From Fredericiella sp963839515 (lineage in GTDB: Bacteria; Chloroflexota; Anaerolineae; Caldilineales; Caldilineaceae), in assembly GCA_963839515.1 (NCBI GenBank), contig CAWIVN010000028.1, forward strand, positions 98,233-162,232: a stretch of 64,000 nucleotides of DNA. The letters run 5' to 3'. A program made the translations under genes and the position numbers. The notes beneath the pieces were generated by a model, which saw nothing but the letters and a program-made list of their open reading frames with translations, was not told the origin of the DNA and ran no database searches. Below are positions 16,408-25,472 of the stretch, piece after piece. The first letter of the stretch is position 1. Each line of letters starts with the position of its first letter.

Positions 16408-17820
16408 ATGAGCGATATTTTGCTGCTTTCGTGTTACGAGTTGGGTCACCAGCCGCTGAGCCTGGCGTGGCCGCTGGCAATGCTGCAGAAAGCAGGGCTC
16501 GAAGCGGACGCCGTCGACCTGGCGGTCGACCTATTCCCCGCCTATATCGCCCGCAACTCGCGCCTTGTTGCCATCGCCGTGCCAATGCATACGGCCATGC
16601 GCATCGGCGTGGATGCGGCACGCCGCGTGCGCAGGTCCAACCCCGGCGCCTTCGTCGTGTTTTATGGGCTGTACGCCTGGCTGAATCGCGACTACCTGTT
16701 GGGCGAGGAGGGGTTGGCCGATGCTGTCGTGGCGGGCGAATACGAGACCGCCCTGGTGCAACTGGCGGAGGCAGTCCTACGCAACGAAGACCCGGCGACG
16801 GTAACGGGCGTGACCACGCGCACCAGCATGGCCAAGCCGCAACTGGTGCGTCTCTCGCTGCCCGTGCCCGCCCGCGACCAACTGCCGGCGTTGGAAAGCT
16901 ATGCATTTTATGTCGACTCCGCCGGCGGGCAGCCCAGCGGCTATGTCGAGGCGTCGCGCGGCTGCCTGCACACCTGCCGCCACTGCCCGGTCGTGCCCGT
17001 TTACAACGGACGCTTTTTCATCGTGCCCGCCGCAACGGTGCTGGCAGACATCCGCCAGCAGGTGGCGGCCGGGGCCACGCACATCACCTTTGGCGACCCG
17101 GACTTTCTCAACGGCCCGCGCCATGCGCGTGAAATTGCTCGCCAGCTGCATGCAGAATTTCCAGACCTGACGTTTAACTTCACGACCAAGGTCGAGCATA
17201 TCCTCGAACAGCGCGACCTGATTCCCGAACTGAGCGAGTACGGGGCAACGTTTGTGGTGTCGGCTTTTGAATCCACCAGCGACGCCGTGCTGGCCAGGCT
17301 GCACAAGGGCCACACCTTGAACGACATGGACGCCGCGCTGGCAATCCTGCGCGGCGCGGGGCTGGCGCCGCAGCCGACCTGGATGCCCTTCACACCGTGG
17401 ACGTCGCTGGACGACTATCTCCATTTGCTGCGCTGGATTGGCGAACGCGGCCTGATCGCCCATGTGCCCGCCGTGCAGCTGTCGATCCGCATGCTGATCC
17501 CGCCCGCCAGCGCCTTGCTGGCAGACAATGCCGGCGAGCCCTGGCTGGGCGAGCTCGACATGCCCAACTTCACCTACCGCTGGGCGCACCCCGATCCGCG
17601 CATGGACGAACTGCAGCAGCAGGTGACGTGCATCGCCGAACAGGCGCCGGACGACGACCCTTACGGGGCATTCTCCACTGTTGAGCGCGCCGCCTATACG
17701 CTGGCAGGCCTCACGCCGCCTGCGCCCAAAGTTGCACCCATAGGTGCCGTACCACCCCCGCGCCTCAGCGAACACTGGTTCTGCTGAGCGGAGCCCACGC
17801 ACGACCAGTTGGGTCGCTAA
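16408..17820 (+). CDS. CUAEP-tail radical SAM protein, probable selenoprotein (UGA 17785-17787 read as Sec)
   Basis: A 470-residue protein if the UGA is recoded. The N-terminal ~130 residues form a B12-binding-like Rossmann domain. The radical SAM cluster ligands are C186, C190 and C193 (GCLHTCRHCPVV). The apparent stop follows …EHWFC, but the frame continues Ala-Glu-Pro-Thr-His-Asp-Gln-Leu-Gly-Arg to TAA 17818-17820. This gives Cys-Sec-Ala-Glu-Pro, exactly the tail that names the CUAEP/CCAEP radical SAM family (known from memory, not searched). A SECIS-like hairpin sits 14 bases after the UGA. ATG 16408 is preferred; GTG 16387 is an alternative. The substrate is unknown. Reading the gene as ending at 17787 would truncate it. 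Confidence 0.88.
17802..17816 (+). promoter_or_regulatory. Candidate bacterial SECIS hairpin for the CUAEP gene
   Basis: CGACC (17802-17806) pairs with GGTCG (17812-17816) around the loop AGTTG. The stem begins 14 bases, and the apical loop 19 bases, after the UGA. This fits the known geometry of bacterial SECIS elements: a short stem directly downstream with a G among the first two loop bases. It is short, so it is suggestive only. Confidence 0.6.
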
Positions 17821-17873
17821 CGCATTGGCATAACAGTTCAATTTGCCCGCTGCCGGAAGGAAGGCATGTCCTG

Positions 17874-17879
17874 TATAAT
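17874..17879 (+). promoter_or_regulatory. Candidate -10 box for the MalT-like gene
   Basis: A perfect TATAAT lies 61 bases before the chosen start codon. No good -35 at the expected distance, so an activator may be needed. Confidence 0.4.
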
Positions 17880-17940
17880 TGTTCCATGGTGCGGACGCGA
17901 ACGTTGCCTTCCACCTGTTGTTCAATGTCTGTGCCAATCT

Positions 17941-20622
17941 ATGCCACTCTTAGCCACCAAACTCTATACTCCCCAGCCGCGGCCGAAGGCTGTCCTCCGC
18001 CCCCGGCTCGTCGCGCGGCTGAATGAAGGTTTGCACCACGATCTTACCCTCGTCTCTGCCGGCGCCGGCTTTGGCAAAACCACGCTGCTGAGTGAATGGG
18101 TCACCGGGTGCAAGCGACACGTCGCCTGGCTGTCGTTGGACGAAGGAGATAAGGACCCTGCGCGCTTTCTGGCTTACCTTATCGCAGCATTGCAGACGAT
18201 TGCGCCGGATATCGGGAGAGGGGTACTAGGTGTGCTGCAAGCTGCGCAGCCGCCGCCCGTCGAAGTGATGCTGACCGCGCTGCTCAACGAAATCACCACC
18301 ATCCCGGACAATTTCGTCCTCGTCCTGGACGACTACCACCTGATCGACGCCAGGCCGGTCGACGATGCCCTCACCTTTTTGCTCAAACACGTGCCGCCAC
18401 AGATGCACGTGATAATCGCCAGCCGTGAGGATCCCTCGCTTCCCCTCGCCCGCTTGCGCGCCCGGGGCGAATTGACCGAACTGCGCGCCGCCGACTTGCG
18501 CTTCACCCTCGATGAAGCCGCCGGGTTTCTCAACCAGGTGATGGGTTTGAACCTCGCGCTGGAAGACATTGCCGCGCTGGAAACGCGCACGGAAGGCTGG
18601 ATCGCGGGGCTGCAATTGGCCGCACTTTCGATGCAGGGACTTGAGGATACCGCCAGCTTCATTGAGTCATTCACCGGCAGCCACTATTTCGTGCTGGACT
18701 ATTTGATCGAGGAGGTCCTGGACCGGCAGCCTGCTGGCATCCAGGCTTTTTTGCTGCGCACGTCGATCCTGGACCGCATGTGCGGTCCCCTATGTGATGC
18801 CGTTCTACAGGAAGATGGCGACCTGCAAAACGCCCCTGCCGGCGCCGGGCGGGAAACCCTGCGGCACCTCGAACGCGCCAATCTATTTGTCATTCCCCTG
18901 GACAACGAGCGCCGCTGGTACCGCTATCATCATCTTTTTGGTGATTTGCTGCGGAAGCGGCTGCTCCAGAGCACCTCCTCCTCTGCCGGGGAGCCAGAAC
19001 AAGGTGCGGCCAAATACCACCTGCGTGCCAGCCAGTGGTTTGAGGACAACGGCCTGGAGATCGAGGCCTTTCACCATGCCGCCGCCGCCAATGATGTTGC
19101 GCGCGCCGAGCGCCTGTTGGAGGGTAAGGGGATGCCCCTCCTCTTCCGGGGCGCGGTGGCACCAGTGCTGAACTGGCTGGCGTCGCTGCCCACGTCTGTA
19201 CTGAATGCCAGGCCTGCGCTATGGGTGATGTATGCCTCGGCACTGGTTTTTGTCAGCCGATTGACCGAAGTCGAGCAGAAACTGCAAGCGGCCGAGGCGG
19301 CCCTGCAGGGCGTCGGCCAGGACGACAAAACCCGCGACATTATCGGGCACATTGCCGCCATCCGGGCCACGTTAGCGGTCACACAGCACGAGGTCGACAC
19401 CGTTGCGATCCAGTCGCGCCGCGCCCTGGAGTATCTTTCCCCCAACAACCTGCCGGTGCGGACGGCCACGACGTGGACCCTGGGGCATGCCTACCACCTG
19501 CAGGGAGACCGCGCGGCGGCCAGCCGAGCCTACGCCGAAGCCATAGCGATCAGCGAGGCGATTGGGCACTTCATCATCAACATCATGGCCAGCACCGGCC
19601 TAGGTTCCCTGCAAGAGGCAGACAACCAGCTTGACCTGGCAGCCGCGACCTACCAGCGCGTGCTGAAGCTCGCCGGCGATCCGCCGCTGCCGGTTGCCTG
19701 CGAAGCGCATCTTGGCCTTGCCCGCATTTGCTACGAACGGAACGACTTGGATGCTGCCCGGCAGCACGCGCAACAAAGCGGCCACCTGGCGCGGCAGCTC
19801 GAGGCTACCGACAGGTTTGTTGCTTATGAGCTGTTTCTAGCCCGCCTGAAGCTTGCGCAGGGAGATGCGGCCGCCGCGACGGAGATTCTGGCAGCGGCCG
19901 AGCAGGCGGCGCAGCAGCAAAGCTTTGTACTGCGGCTGCCAGAAATTGCTGCCGCACAAGTGCTCACGCTGCTGCGCCAGGGCAACCTGGCGGCCGCCGC
20001 GCAGTTGGCCCAGGCACACGAGCTGCCGATCAGCCGGGCCAGGGTGCACCTTGCCCGGGGAGAGGCGCAGGCAGGCCTGGCTTTGCTGGAGCCATTGCGG
20101 CGGCAGGCCGAGACAAAATGTTGGCACGACGAGCAGCTCAAGGTAATGATACTGCAGGCAATCGCTCTCCATGCGTGCGGCGAAGTAGGCGAAGCTGTGC
20201 AACTGCTCAGCCGCGCGCTGGCGCTGGCGGAACCGGGCGGCTTTATCCGAAGCTTTGTAGACGAAGGGCCGCCGATGGCGCAGCTGTTGTCGGCGGCAGC
20301 CGCACAGGGGGTCATGCCAGACTATACCGGCAAGTTGTTGGCCGCCTTTGCAGCAGAGCAGCTGAACAGTGGAACCGGGCGCCAATTGCCGCCCGGCTCA
20401 AGTGCCCAGCCGCTGGTCGAACCACTGAGCGCACGCGAGCTGGAGATTCTGCAGCTCATCGCCCAGGGACTCTCCAATCGCGAGATTTGTGAGCGACTCT
20501 TTCTTGCCCTGGACACGGTGAAAGGTCACAACCGCAGAATCTTTGACAAATTACAGGTGCAGAGACGCACCGAAGCCGTAGCAAGAGCCAGATCCCTCCA
20601 TCTTCTTCCCCTCGAGAACTAG
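17941..20622 (+). CDS. MalT-like LuxR-family ATP-dependent transcriptional activator
   Basis: 893 residues. It starts MPLLATKLYTPQPRPKAVLRP, the usual beginning of this family. The STAND-type NTPase domain has the P-loop SAGAGFGKTTLL near residue 40 and Walker B LVLDDYHLID. Residues ~400-800 are TPR-like helical repeats that form the sensor. The C-terminus (~830-890) is a LuxR helix-turn-helix: LSARELEILQLIAQGLSNREI…DTVKGHNRRIFDKL. Inducer unknown. It probably controls the following 68-residue gene and oxidoreductases; that is inference from position. Confidence 0.9.
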   Translation: MPLLATKLYTPQPRPKAVLRPRLVARLNEGLHHDLTLVSAGAGFGKTTLLSEWVTGCKRHVAWLSLDEGDKDPARFLAYLIAALQTIAPDIGRGVLGVLQAAQPPPVEVMLTALLNEITTIPDNFVLVLDDYHLIDARPVDDALTFLLKHVPPQMHVIIASREDPSLPLARLRARGELTELRAADLRFTLDEAAGFLNQVMGLNLALEDIAALETRTEGWIAGLQLAALSMQGLEDTASFIESFTGSHYFVLDYLIEEVLDRQPAGIQAFLLRTSILDRMCGPLCDAVLQEDGDLQNAPAGAGRETLRHLERANLFVIPLDNERRWYRYHHLFGDLLRKRLLQSTSSSAGEPEQGAAKYHLRASQWFEDNGLEIEAFHHAAAANDVARAERLLEGKGMPLLFRGAVAPVLNWLASLPTSVLNARPALWVMYASALVFVSRLTEVEQKLQAAEAALQGVGQDDKTRDIIGHIAAIRATLAVTQHEVDTVAIQSRRALEYLSPNNLPVRTATTWTLGHAYHLQGDRAAASRAYAEAIAISEAIGHFIINIMASTGLGSLQEADNQLDLAAATYQRVLKLAGDPPLPVACEAHLGLARICYERNDLDAARQHAQQSGHLARQLEATDRFVAYELFLARLKLAQGDAAAATEILAAAEQAAQQQSFVLRLPEIAAAQVLTLLRQGNLAAAAQLAQAHELPISRARVHLARGEAQAGLALLEPLRRQAETKCWHDEQLKVMILQAIALHACGEVGEAVQLLSRALALAEPGGFIRSFVDEGPPMAQLLSAAAAQGVMPDYTGKLLAAFAAEQLNSGTGRQLPPGSSAQPLVEPLSARELEILQLIAQGLSNREICERLFLALDTVKGHNRRIFDKLQVQRRTEAVARARSLHLLPLEN

Positions 20623-20648
20623 AAACAACCCCTTCGACAAAACTGACA

Positions 20649-20660
20649 ACACTTAAGTGT
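20649..20660. promoter_or_regulatory. 12-bp perfect palindrome, possible operator
   Basis: ACACTTAAGTGT lies in the 118-base gap between the MalT-like regulator and the small gene, upstream of a weak TGGTATAGC extended -10 candidate. A dyad here could bind a dimeric regulator; only one copy was seen. Confidence 0.35.
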
Positions 20661-20740
20661 CTATACGCGCACGCCGTGCAGCGGCTATGCTACTGGTATA
20701 GCAAGCCTGCGGCGCAGGCGCAGAGGAACGGCCACAGCAG

Positions 20741-20947
20741 ATGATCTATCAAATCAGGATCAAAGGCCACCTGGGTCAGGAATGGACCGAGTGGTTTGAA
20801 GGCCTTGTCATCACGCTGGAAGACAACGGCGACACGCTGATAACTGGTCCTGTGAGCGATCAGGCTGCGCTGCATGGCCTGCTCAAAAGAGTGCGCGATC
20901 TGGGTATGCCACTGCTGTCGGTGCTCTGCATTGAAGATGGCCAATAG
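20741..20947 (+). CDS. Conserved small protein, 68 aa, unknown function
   Basis: MIYQIRIKGHLGQEWTEWFE opens a compact acidic protein that ends DQAALHGLLKRVRDLGMPLL followed by SVLCIEDGQ. This pattern, including GPVSDQAALHGLL, is a recurrent small family in actinobacteria and Chloroflexota as I recall it; no role is established. It sits between a LuxR/MalT-like regulator and two oxidoreductases, a context that suggests co-regulation. Confidence 0.7.
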   Translation: MIYQIRIKGHLGQEWTEWFEGLVITLEDNGDTLITGPVSDQAALHGLLKRVRDLGMPLLSVLCIEDGQ

Positions 20948-21001
20948 CGTATTACGAGAAGTTCCTGTTCGTCGTCGGGCTTGGTTTCAGGAAGGATACA
21001 T

Positions 21002-22009
21002 ATGGAGGAGAGACGCAAAGTGAGTGCAACCATGAAGGCCATTGTCTATAAGCAATATGGGCCACCGGAGGTTCTTCAGCTCCAAGAGGTGGCCAAACCG
21101 CTGCCCAAGGACGACGAAGTACTGATACGCGTGCATGTGACGGCGGTCACGACGGGGGACTGTAACGGCCGCGATTCCGTCTTTGTCCCACGCGGGTTTG
21201 GGCTTGCGCAAAGAGTGATGTTTGGTCTCAGCAGGCCAAAGAAACCTGTCCTGGGCATGGACCTGGCCGGAGAAGTTGAAGCTGCAGGCAAGGATGTCAC
21301 ATTGTTCAGGGTAGGTGACCAGGTCTTTGGCACTGCCGATACCGATCTTGGCGCATACGCCGAGTACATATGCCGCCCTGAGAAAAGCGTGCTGGCAATC
21401 AAGCCGGCCGGCTTGACCTATGAGGAAGCCGCTGCCGTACCTTTTGGCGCGTTAACCGCGTTGATATTCCTCAGGGACAAGGGCAAGGTTCAGAGGGGAC
21501 AACAAGTCCTGATCTACGGCGCGTCCGGTGGGGTGGGTACGTTTGCGGTGCAGCTTGCCAAGTATTATGGGGCGGAAGTCACCGGCGTCTGCAGCACCAA
21601 GAACGTGGCGTTAGTGCAATCCTTAGGAGCCGACAGAGTCATCGACTACACCAAAGAGGATTTTTCCAAGCGCGGCGAAACCTACGACATCATTTTTGAC
21701 ACGGTAGGCAGGACTTCGTTTGGGGGCTGCAAGAATTCGCTGAAACAACCGGGACTTTACCTTGCCGGCGCCGGTGGGCTGCAAGAGATGATGCAAATGC
21801 TGTGGACTGCGCCGGCGGGCAGCCAAAAAGTGCTGGCTGGGCCGGCATTCGGGCGTCAAGCAGATTTGGTCTTTCTCAAGGAACTGCTGGAGCAAGGCAA
21901 GATCAAGCCGGTCATCGATCGCCGCTATCCGCTGGAGCAGATGGTGGAGGCCCACCGCTACGTCGATCAAGGGCACAAAGTGGGAAGTGTCGTCATTGCC
22001 GTGGCATAG
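21002..22009 (+). CDS. Zinc-free MDR oxidoreductase (quinone oxidoreductase-like), copy 1
   Basis: 335 residues from ATG 21002, which has AGGAAGG upstream; GTG 21020 and ATG 21032 are alternatives, the latter giving the family-like start MKAIVYKQYGPPEVLQL. NAD(P)-binding motif ASGGVGTFAVQLAKYYGAEVTGV. No structural-zinc cysteine cluster, so it belongs to the quinone oxidoreductase/enoyl reductase branch of MDR. The next gene is a tandem paralogue 36 bases downstream. Confidence 0.88.
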   Translation: MEERRKVSATMKAIVYKQYGPPEVLQLQEVAKPLPKDDEVLIRVHVTAVTTGDCNGRDSVFVPRGFGLAQRVMFGLSRPKKPVLGMDLAGEVEAAGKDVTLFRVGDQVFGTADTDLGAYAEYICRPEKSVLAIKPAGLTYEEAAAVPFGALTALIFLRDKGKVQRGQQVLIYGASGGVGTFAVQLAKYYGAEVTGVCSTKNVALVQSLGADRVIDYTKEDFSKRGETYDIIFDTVGRTSFGGCKNSLKQPGLYLAGAGGLQEMMQMLWTAPAGSQKVLAGPAFGRQADLVFLKELLEQGKIKPVIDRRYPLEQMVEAHRYVDQGHKVGSVVIAVA

Positions 22010-22045
22010 GACGACAGAGACAGTCACGGACAGGAGAAGCACTGC

Positions 22046-23086
22046 ATGAAAGCCATCGTATACACCGAATATGGGCCGCCGGAGGTTCTTCAACTCACAG
22101 AGGTGGCAAAACCTGCTCCCCAGGCCAAGGAAATCCTGGTGAAGATCCATGCATCGCCGGTCAATTTTGGCGATATCATGGCGCGCAACTTCGCTAATAT
22201 CCCGGCGCGCGAGTTTACTATGCCTCTCCTCCTCTGGTTCCCCGCGCGCCTCGCGTTCGGTTGGCGCCGCCCCAGAAAGACAATCCTGGGCAGTGAGTTT
22301 GCCGGTGAAATCGAGGCGGTCGGCCAGGAAGTAAGGGGCTTCAAGCTTGGCGACCAGGTTTTTGGCTATCGCGGCGAAGGCTTTGGCGCCTACGCCGAGT
22401 ATCTATGTATGCCGGAAGCTGGGGGGGTGGCCATCAAGCCGGTTAACATGACCTATACGGAGGCGTCCACGGTTCCCTACGGAGCCTTGTTTGCGCTAGG
22501 TTTCCTGAGAAAAGCAAACATCCAGGCGGGGCAGAAGGTGCTCATCAATGGCGCTTCCGGCTCGATCGGTTCCTATGCTCTCCAGCTCGCCAAGCACTAC
22601 GGGGCAGAGGTCACCGGGGTATGCGGCGCCAGGCGCGTGCAAATGGTGCAATCCTTGGGCGCGGACAAGGTGATCGATTACACCAGCCAGGACTTTACCA
22701 AAAACGGCGAGACCTATGATCTGATTCTCGACATCTTAGGCAAGAGCTCGTTTTCACGCTGCAAGCGTTCGCTGAATCGTGGCGGCCGCTATCTCTTGGT
22801 CAGCTTCAAGTCACGGCAACTGTGGCAAATGCTTTGGACTTCGCTCTTCGGCAGCAGGAAAGTCATCTGTTCCCTGGAAAGCGCAAGAGCTGAAGATCTG
22901 GCAATTATCAGAGAACTCATCGAGGCCGGGAAGATCAAAACGGTCATCGACAGGTGTTATCCGCCGGAGCAAGCTGCCGCGGCGCACAGCTACGTCGAAA
23001 ATGGAGACAGAAAAGGAGCCGTCGTGATCACCATGTGTGAGCGGGGCGCCACGCACGTCACTACCGCAGCGGCGGCGGTCGCTTGA
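22046..23086 (+). CDS. Zinc-free MDR oxidoreductase (quinone oxidoreductase-like), copy 2
   Basis: 346 residues, starting MKAIVYTEYGPPEVLQLTEV after an AGGAGAAG site. It shares the block order of its neighbour: LGSEFAGEIEAVGQEV, VFGYRGEGFGAYAEY, the ASGSIGSYALQLAKHYGAEV cofactor loop, VQSLGADKVIDYTSQDF. The two genes arose by tandem duplication and have since diverged, mostly in the region of residues 45-65. The last ~15 residues are a non-conserved Ala/Thr tail. Confidence 0.88.
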   Translation: MKAIVYTEYGPPEVLQLTEVAKPAPQAKEILVKIHASPVNFGDIMARNFANIPAREFTMPLLLWFPARLAFGWRRPRKTILGSEFAGEIEAVGQEVRGFKLGDQVFGYRGEGFGAYAEYLCMPEAGGVAIKPVNMTYTEASTVPYGALFALGFLRKANIQAGQKVLINGASGSIGSYALQLAKHYGAEVTGVCGARRVQMVQSLGADKVIDYTSQDFTKNGETYDLILDILGKSSFSRCKRSLNRGGRYLLVSFKSRQLWQMLWTSLFGSRKVICSLESARAEDLAIIRELIEAGKIKTVIDRCYPPEQAAAAHSYVENGDRKGAVVITMCERGATHVTTAAAAVA

Positions 23087-23099
23087 GCTTAGCACCGGA

Positions 23100-23151
23100 G
23101 TGCAGCCATCGGCCGACAAGGAGCTTGCGTTCCCGGTCGAGATGGCTGCAC
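23100..23151. terminator. Stem-loop between convergent genes
   Basis: GTGCAGCCATC (23100-23110) and GATGGCTGCAC (23141-23151) are exact inverted repeats around a 30-base GC-rich loop, between two converging genes. A bidirectional terminator is likely, though T-runs are absent. Confidence 0.5.
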
Positions 23152-23182
23152 AGCCAGCATGGGTCTATGTGGCAGGCCAGGC

Positions 23183-24364
23183 CTACACCTCCAGCTTTTC
23201 CCGCACTTCCCTCGTCAACGTGAACACCACGCCCTGCTCGGCCAACTCGGCGACCAGGCGGTCAAAGAGCTTGCCGGTGATCACCTTTTCCGGCGTCACC
23301 CAGCCCTGGGCGTCGATGTCGCCGCGGGCGATCATGCGGGCGACGATGGCCCCGGTAAAGGCGGTGACGCGGGCCATCGAGGTTAAGCCGAGCGTTTCGT
23401 CATAGCGATCCACCATATCGACACAATAGCGGCGCAGGTGGCCTTTCTTCTCGCCGACGGCGTCAACACGGAAGATAGTAATGTCGCGATCATCCTCATT
23501 CATCTTGACGTGTGGGTAGAGCACGGCGTCCACCACGTGCTTGGGGGCAATACTCTTGCCGTCGACTTCGATCGGGGCCAGGCTGAGCAGGCCAAGTTCG
23601 CGCAGGAGCGTCGCCTTGGCCGCAAAGCCCGGCCAGCGCACGGTCTTCTGCGTGCCCAGCTTGAGTCCCTGCAGTGCTTCAAGCTCGAGCAGCCAGGGCA
23701 TAAAGCCTTCATGCCAGGCCTCGACTTCGCCTACGCCAGGGAACACAAATGTTTCGACGCCGGAGTAGCGCGGCAGTTCACGGAGGGCGCCGTTCTCAGC
23801 GATGCGCGCGGGCAGTTCGCGCAGCGGCAGCCGGTGGCCGCCAAAGACGATCTTGTAGGCCAGCGGCCCGGAGGGTATGGCCTGGATGCCGCCGCACTTG
23901 ATGTGCAGCTCATCCACGCGCTCCAGCTTCTCAGCCACCCAGCGCGCCATGATCTCCGTGAGCCCCGGTTCTACGCCACAGCCCGGAATGACCAGGGTGC
24001 CGGCGTCGGCCACCAGCTCTTGCAGGGCCGGCAGTTCCTCGTTGACCGGCCAGGTCAGATCCACCCACGGCTTGCCGGCGGCGGCGGCGGCGCGAATGCC
24101 CAGCGGGATGACAAGCGATGGCAGCGCAGCCACCACCACATCGTGCGCCGCAATCAAGACCGTCGCCGCTTGCTGGTCGGCAAGGTCGAGGACAGCGGTC
24201 TGCAGCTTGCGGCCGGGACAGAGGCGGCCCAGGCGGGCGTGCGCCTCCTCCAGTGCCCGCCCGTTGGCATCGGCCAGCGTGACGAGCGTCACGTCATCAT
24301 CGCAGAGGGCGTTGTAAGCAGCAGCAGGTCCCATCAAGCCGCTGCCGATGACGAGGATCTTCAT
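23183..24364 (-). CDS. Saccharopine dehydrogenase-family oxidoreductase
   Basis: 393 residues from ATG 24364 with AAAGG upstream. The Rossmann motif is at the very start (MKILVIGSGLMGPAAAYNAL), followed by a second-strand acidic residue region and PGCGVEPGLTEIMARWVAEK, typical of saccharopine dehydrogenase/L-lysine dehydrogenase relatives. C-terminal VTAFTGAIVARMIARGDI is family-like. It could act on an amino acid or carboxynorspermidine-like imine; substrate unresolved. It is divergent from the oligopeptide transporter genes. Confidence 0.85.
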   Translation of the reverse strand: MKILVIGSGLMGPAAAYNALCDDDVTLVTLADANGRALEEAHARLGRLCPGRKLQTAVLDLADQQAATVLIAAHDVVVAALPSLVIPLGIRAAAAAGKPWVDLTWPVNEELPALQELVADAGTLVIPGCGVEPGLTEIMARWVAEKLERVDELHIKCGGIQAIPSGPLAYKIVFGGHRLPLRELPARIAENGALRELPRYSGVETFVFPGVGEVEAWHEGFMPWLLELEALQGLKLGTQKTVRWPGFAAKATLLRELGLLSLAPIEVDGKSIAPKHVVDAVLYPHVKMNEDDRDITIFRVDAVGEKKGHLRRYCVDMVDRYDETLGLTSMARVTAFTGAIVARMIARGDIDAQGWVTPEKVITGKLFDRLVAELAEQGVVFTLTREVREKLEV

Positions 24365-24462
24365 AGGTCGACTACCTTTCGTGGTGCAATCGAGTTGGCA
24401 AAAAGGATTGGTGTGGAGATTGTAACGCAGAGCCGACCCTTCCGGGAAGCGCGTTTCGGCGA

Positions 24463-24492
24463 TTGACAATCCCTCACCGGGTAAGGTAGGAT
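24463..24492 (+). promoter_or_regulatory. Sigma-70-type promoter of the oligopeptide ABC operon
   Basis: A perfect TTGACA (24463-24468) and TAGGAT (24487-24492) are 18 bases apart, about 60 bases upstream of the permease gene. Confidence 0.65.
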
Positions 24493-24551
24493 GCGGGCAC
24501 CTGGAGCCCAAATCCTCGGCTCCCCCGGGCCTGTCGCAGAAATGGTGCACA

Positions 24552-25472
24552 ATGACCCGCTACATACTGACCCGCCTGGCCGGCCTGATCGTGGTCTTGT
24601 TCTTTCTCTCGATGGTGACCTTTTGGCTGATGCACGGCGTGCCTGGCGGTCCCTGGGAATATGGCCAGCAACTGATGTCCGATCAGCAGCTGGCGGCAAT
24701 GCAGGCGCGCTATGGGCTCGACAAGCCGCTGTGGCAGCAGTACTTGATCTGGCTGGGCGGCGTCCTGCGCCTGGACTTTGGCATGTCGTTTCAGCATCCG
24801 GACGAATCCGTGTTGGGGCTGATCGGGCGCACATGGCCGGTGACACTGCATCTTGGCTTGATGACGATTGTTCTGGCCTTTGGCATCGGCGTGCCGTTGG
24901 GGATCATATCCGCCGTGAAGCAGAACACCTGGATCGACCATGTGGCGACGCTGATGTCGATCTTTGGATTTGTCACGCCCCATTTCGTGTGGGGCATCCT
25001 CTTTATCCTGGTCTTTGCCCTGTACTTGAAGTGGCTGCCCACGGGCGGTTGGGAAGGGCCGCTCTACTGGGTGCTGCCGGTAATGGCCTATGCCCTTGCG
25101 CCGGTGGCCATCATTGCACGCTACACGCGGGCCAGCGTCATCGAGGCGCTGCGCGCTGACTATGTGCGCACGGCGCGCGCCAAGGGGCTCAGCCCGCGCA
25201 CGGTGATGAGCCGCCACGTCCTGCGCAACGCCATGCTGCCCTTGATCACAGTGGCCGGGCCGTTGATCCCGGACCTGATTACCGGTTCGATCTTTATCGA
25301 AGCCATCTTCCGTGTCCCTGGCCTGGGCAGCTATTGGGTTTCGAGCACCTTTGACCGCGATTACCCGATGATCATCGGCCTCACCATGCTGTGGGCCGTC
25401 TTGATTGCCGTTACCTACCTGGTGACGGACATTCTCTATCTATTCCTGGACCCACGGGTGCGCTATCGATGA
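24552..25472 (+). CDS. Peptide/nickel-type ABC transporter permease (DppB/OppB family)
   Basis: 306 residues. Starts MTRYILTRLAGLIVVLFFLS, the usual first helix of DppB/OppB. Six transmembrane segments can be traced, and the EAA cytoplasmic loop is DYVRTARAKGLSPRTVMSRH. It shares an ATGA overlap with the second permease. The transporter imports peptides or similar solutes. Confidence 0.93.
   Translation: MTRYILTRLAGLIVVLFFLSMVTFWLMHGVPGGPWEYGQQLMSDQQLAAMQARYGLDKPLWQQYLIWLGGVLRLDFGMSFQHPDESVLGLIGRTWPVTLHLGLMTIVLAFGIGVPLGIISAVKQNTWIDHVATLMSIFGFVTPHFVWGILFILVFALYLKWLPTGGWEGPLYWVLPVMAYALAPVAIIARYTRASVIEALRADYVRTARAKGLSPRTVMSRHVLRNAMLPLITVAGPLIPDLITGSIFIEAIFRVPGLGSYWVSSTFDRDYPMIIGLTMLWAVLIAVTYLVTDILYLFLDPRVRYR

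Noticed and set aside
17785..17787. Ordinary stop codon of the radical SAM gene
   Set aside because: The in-frame Ala-Glu-Pro continuation, second stop and hairpin fit a known selenoprotein tail better.
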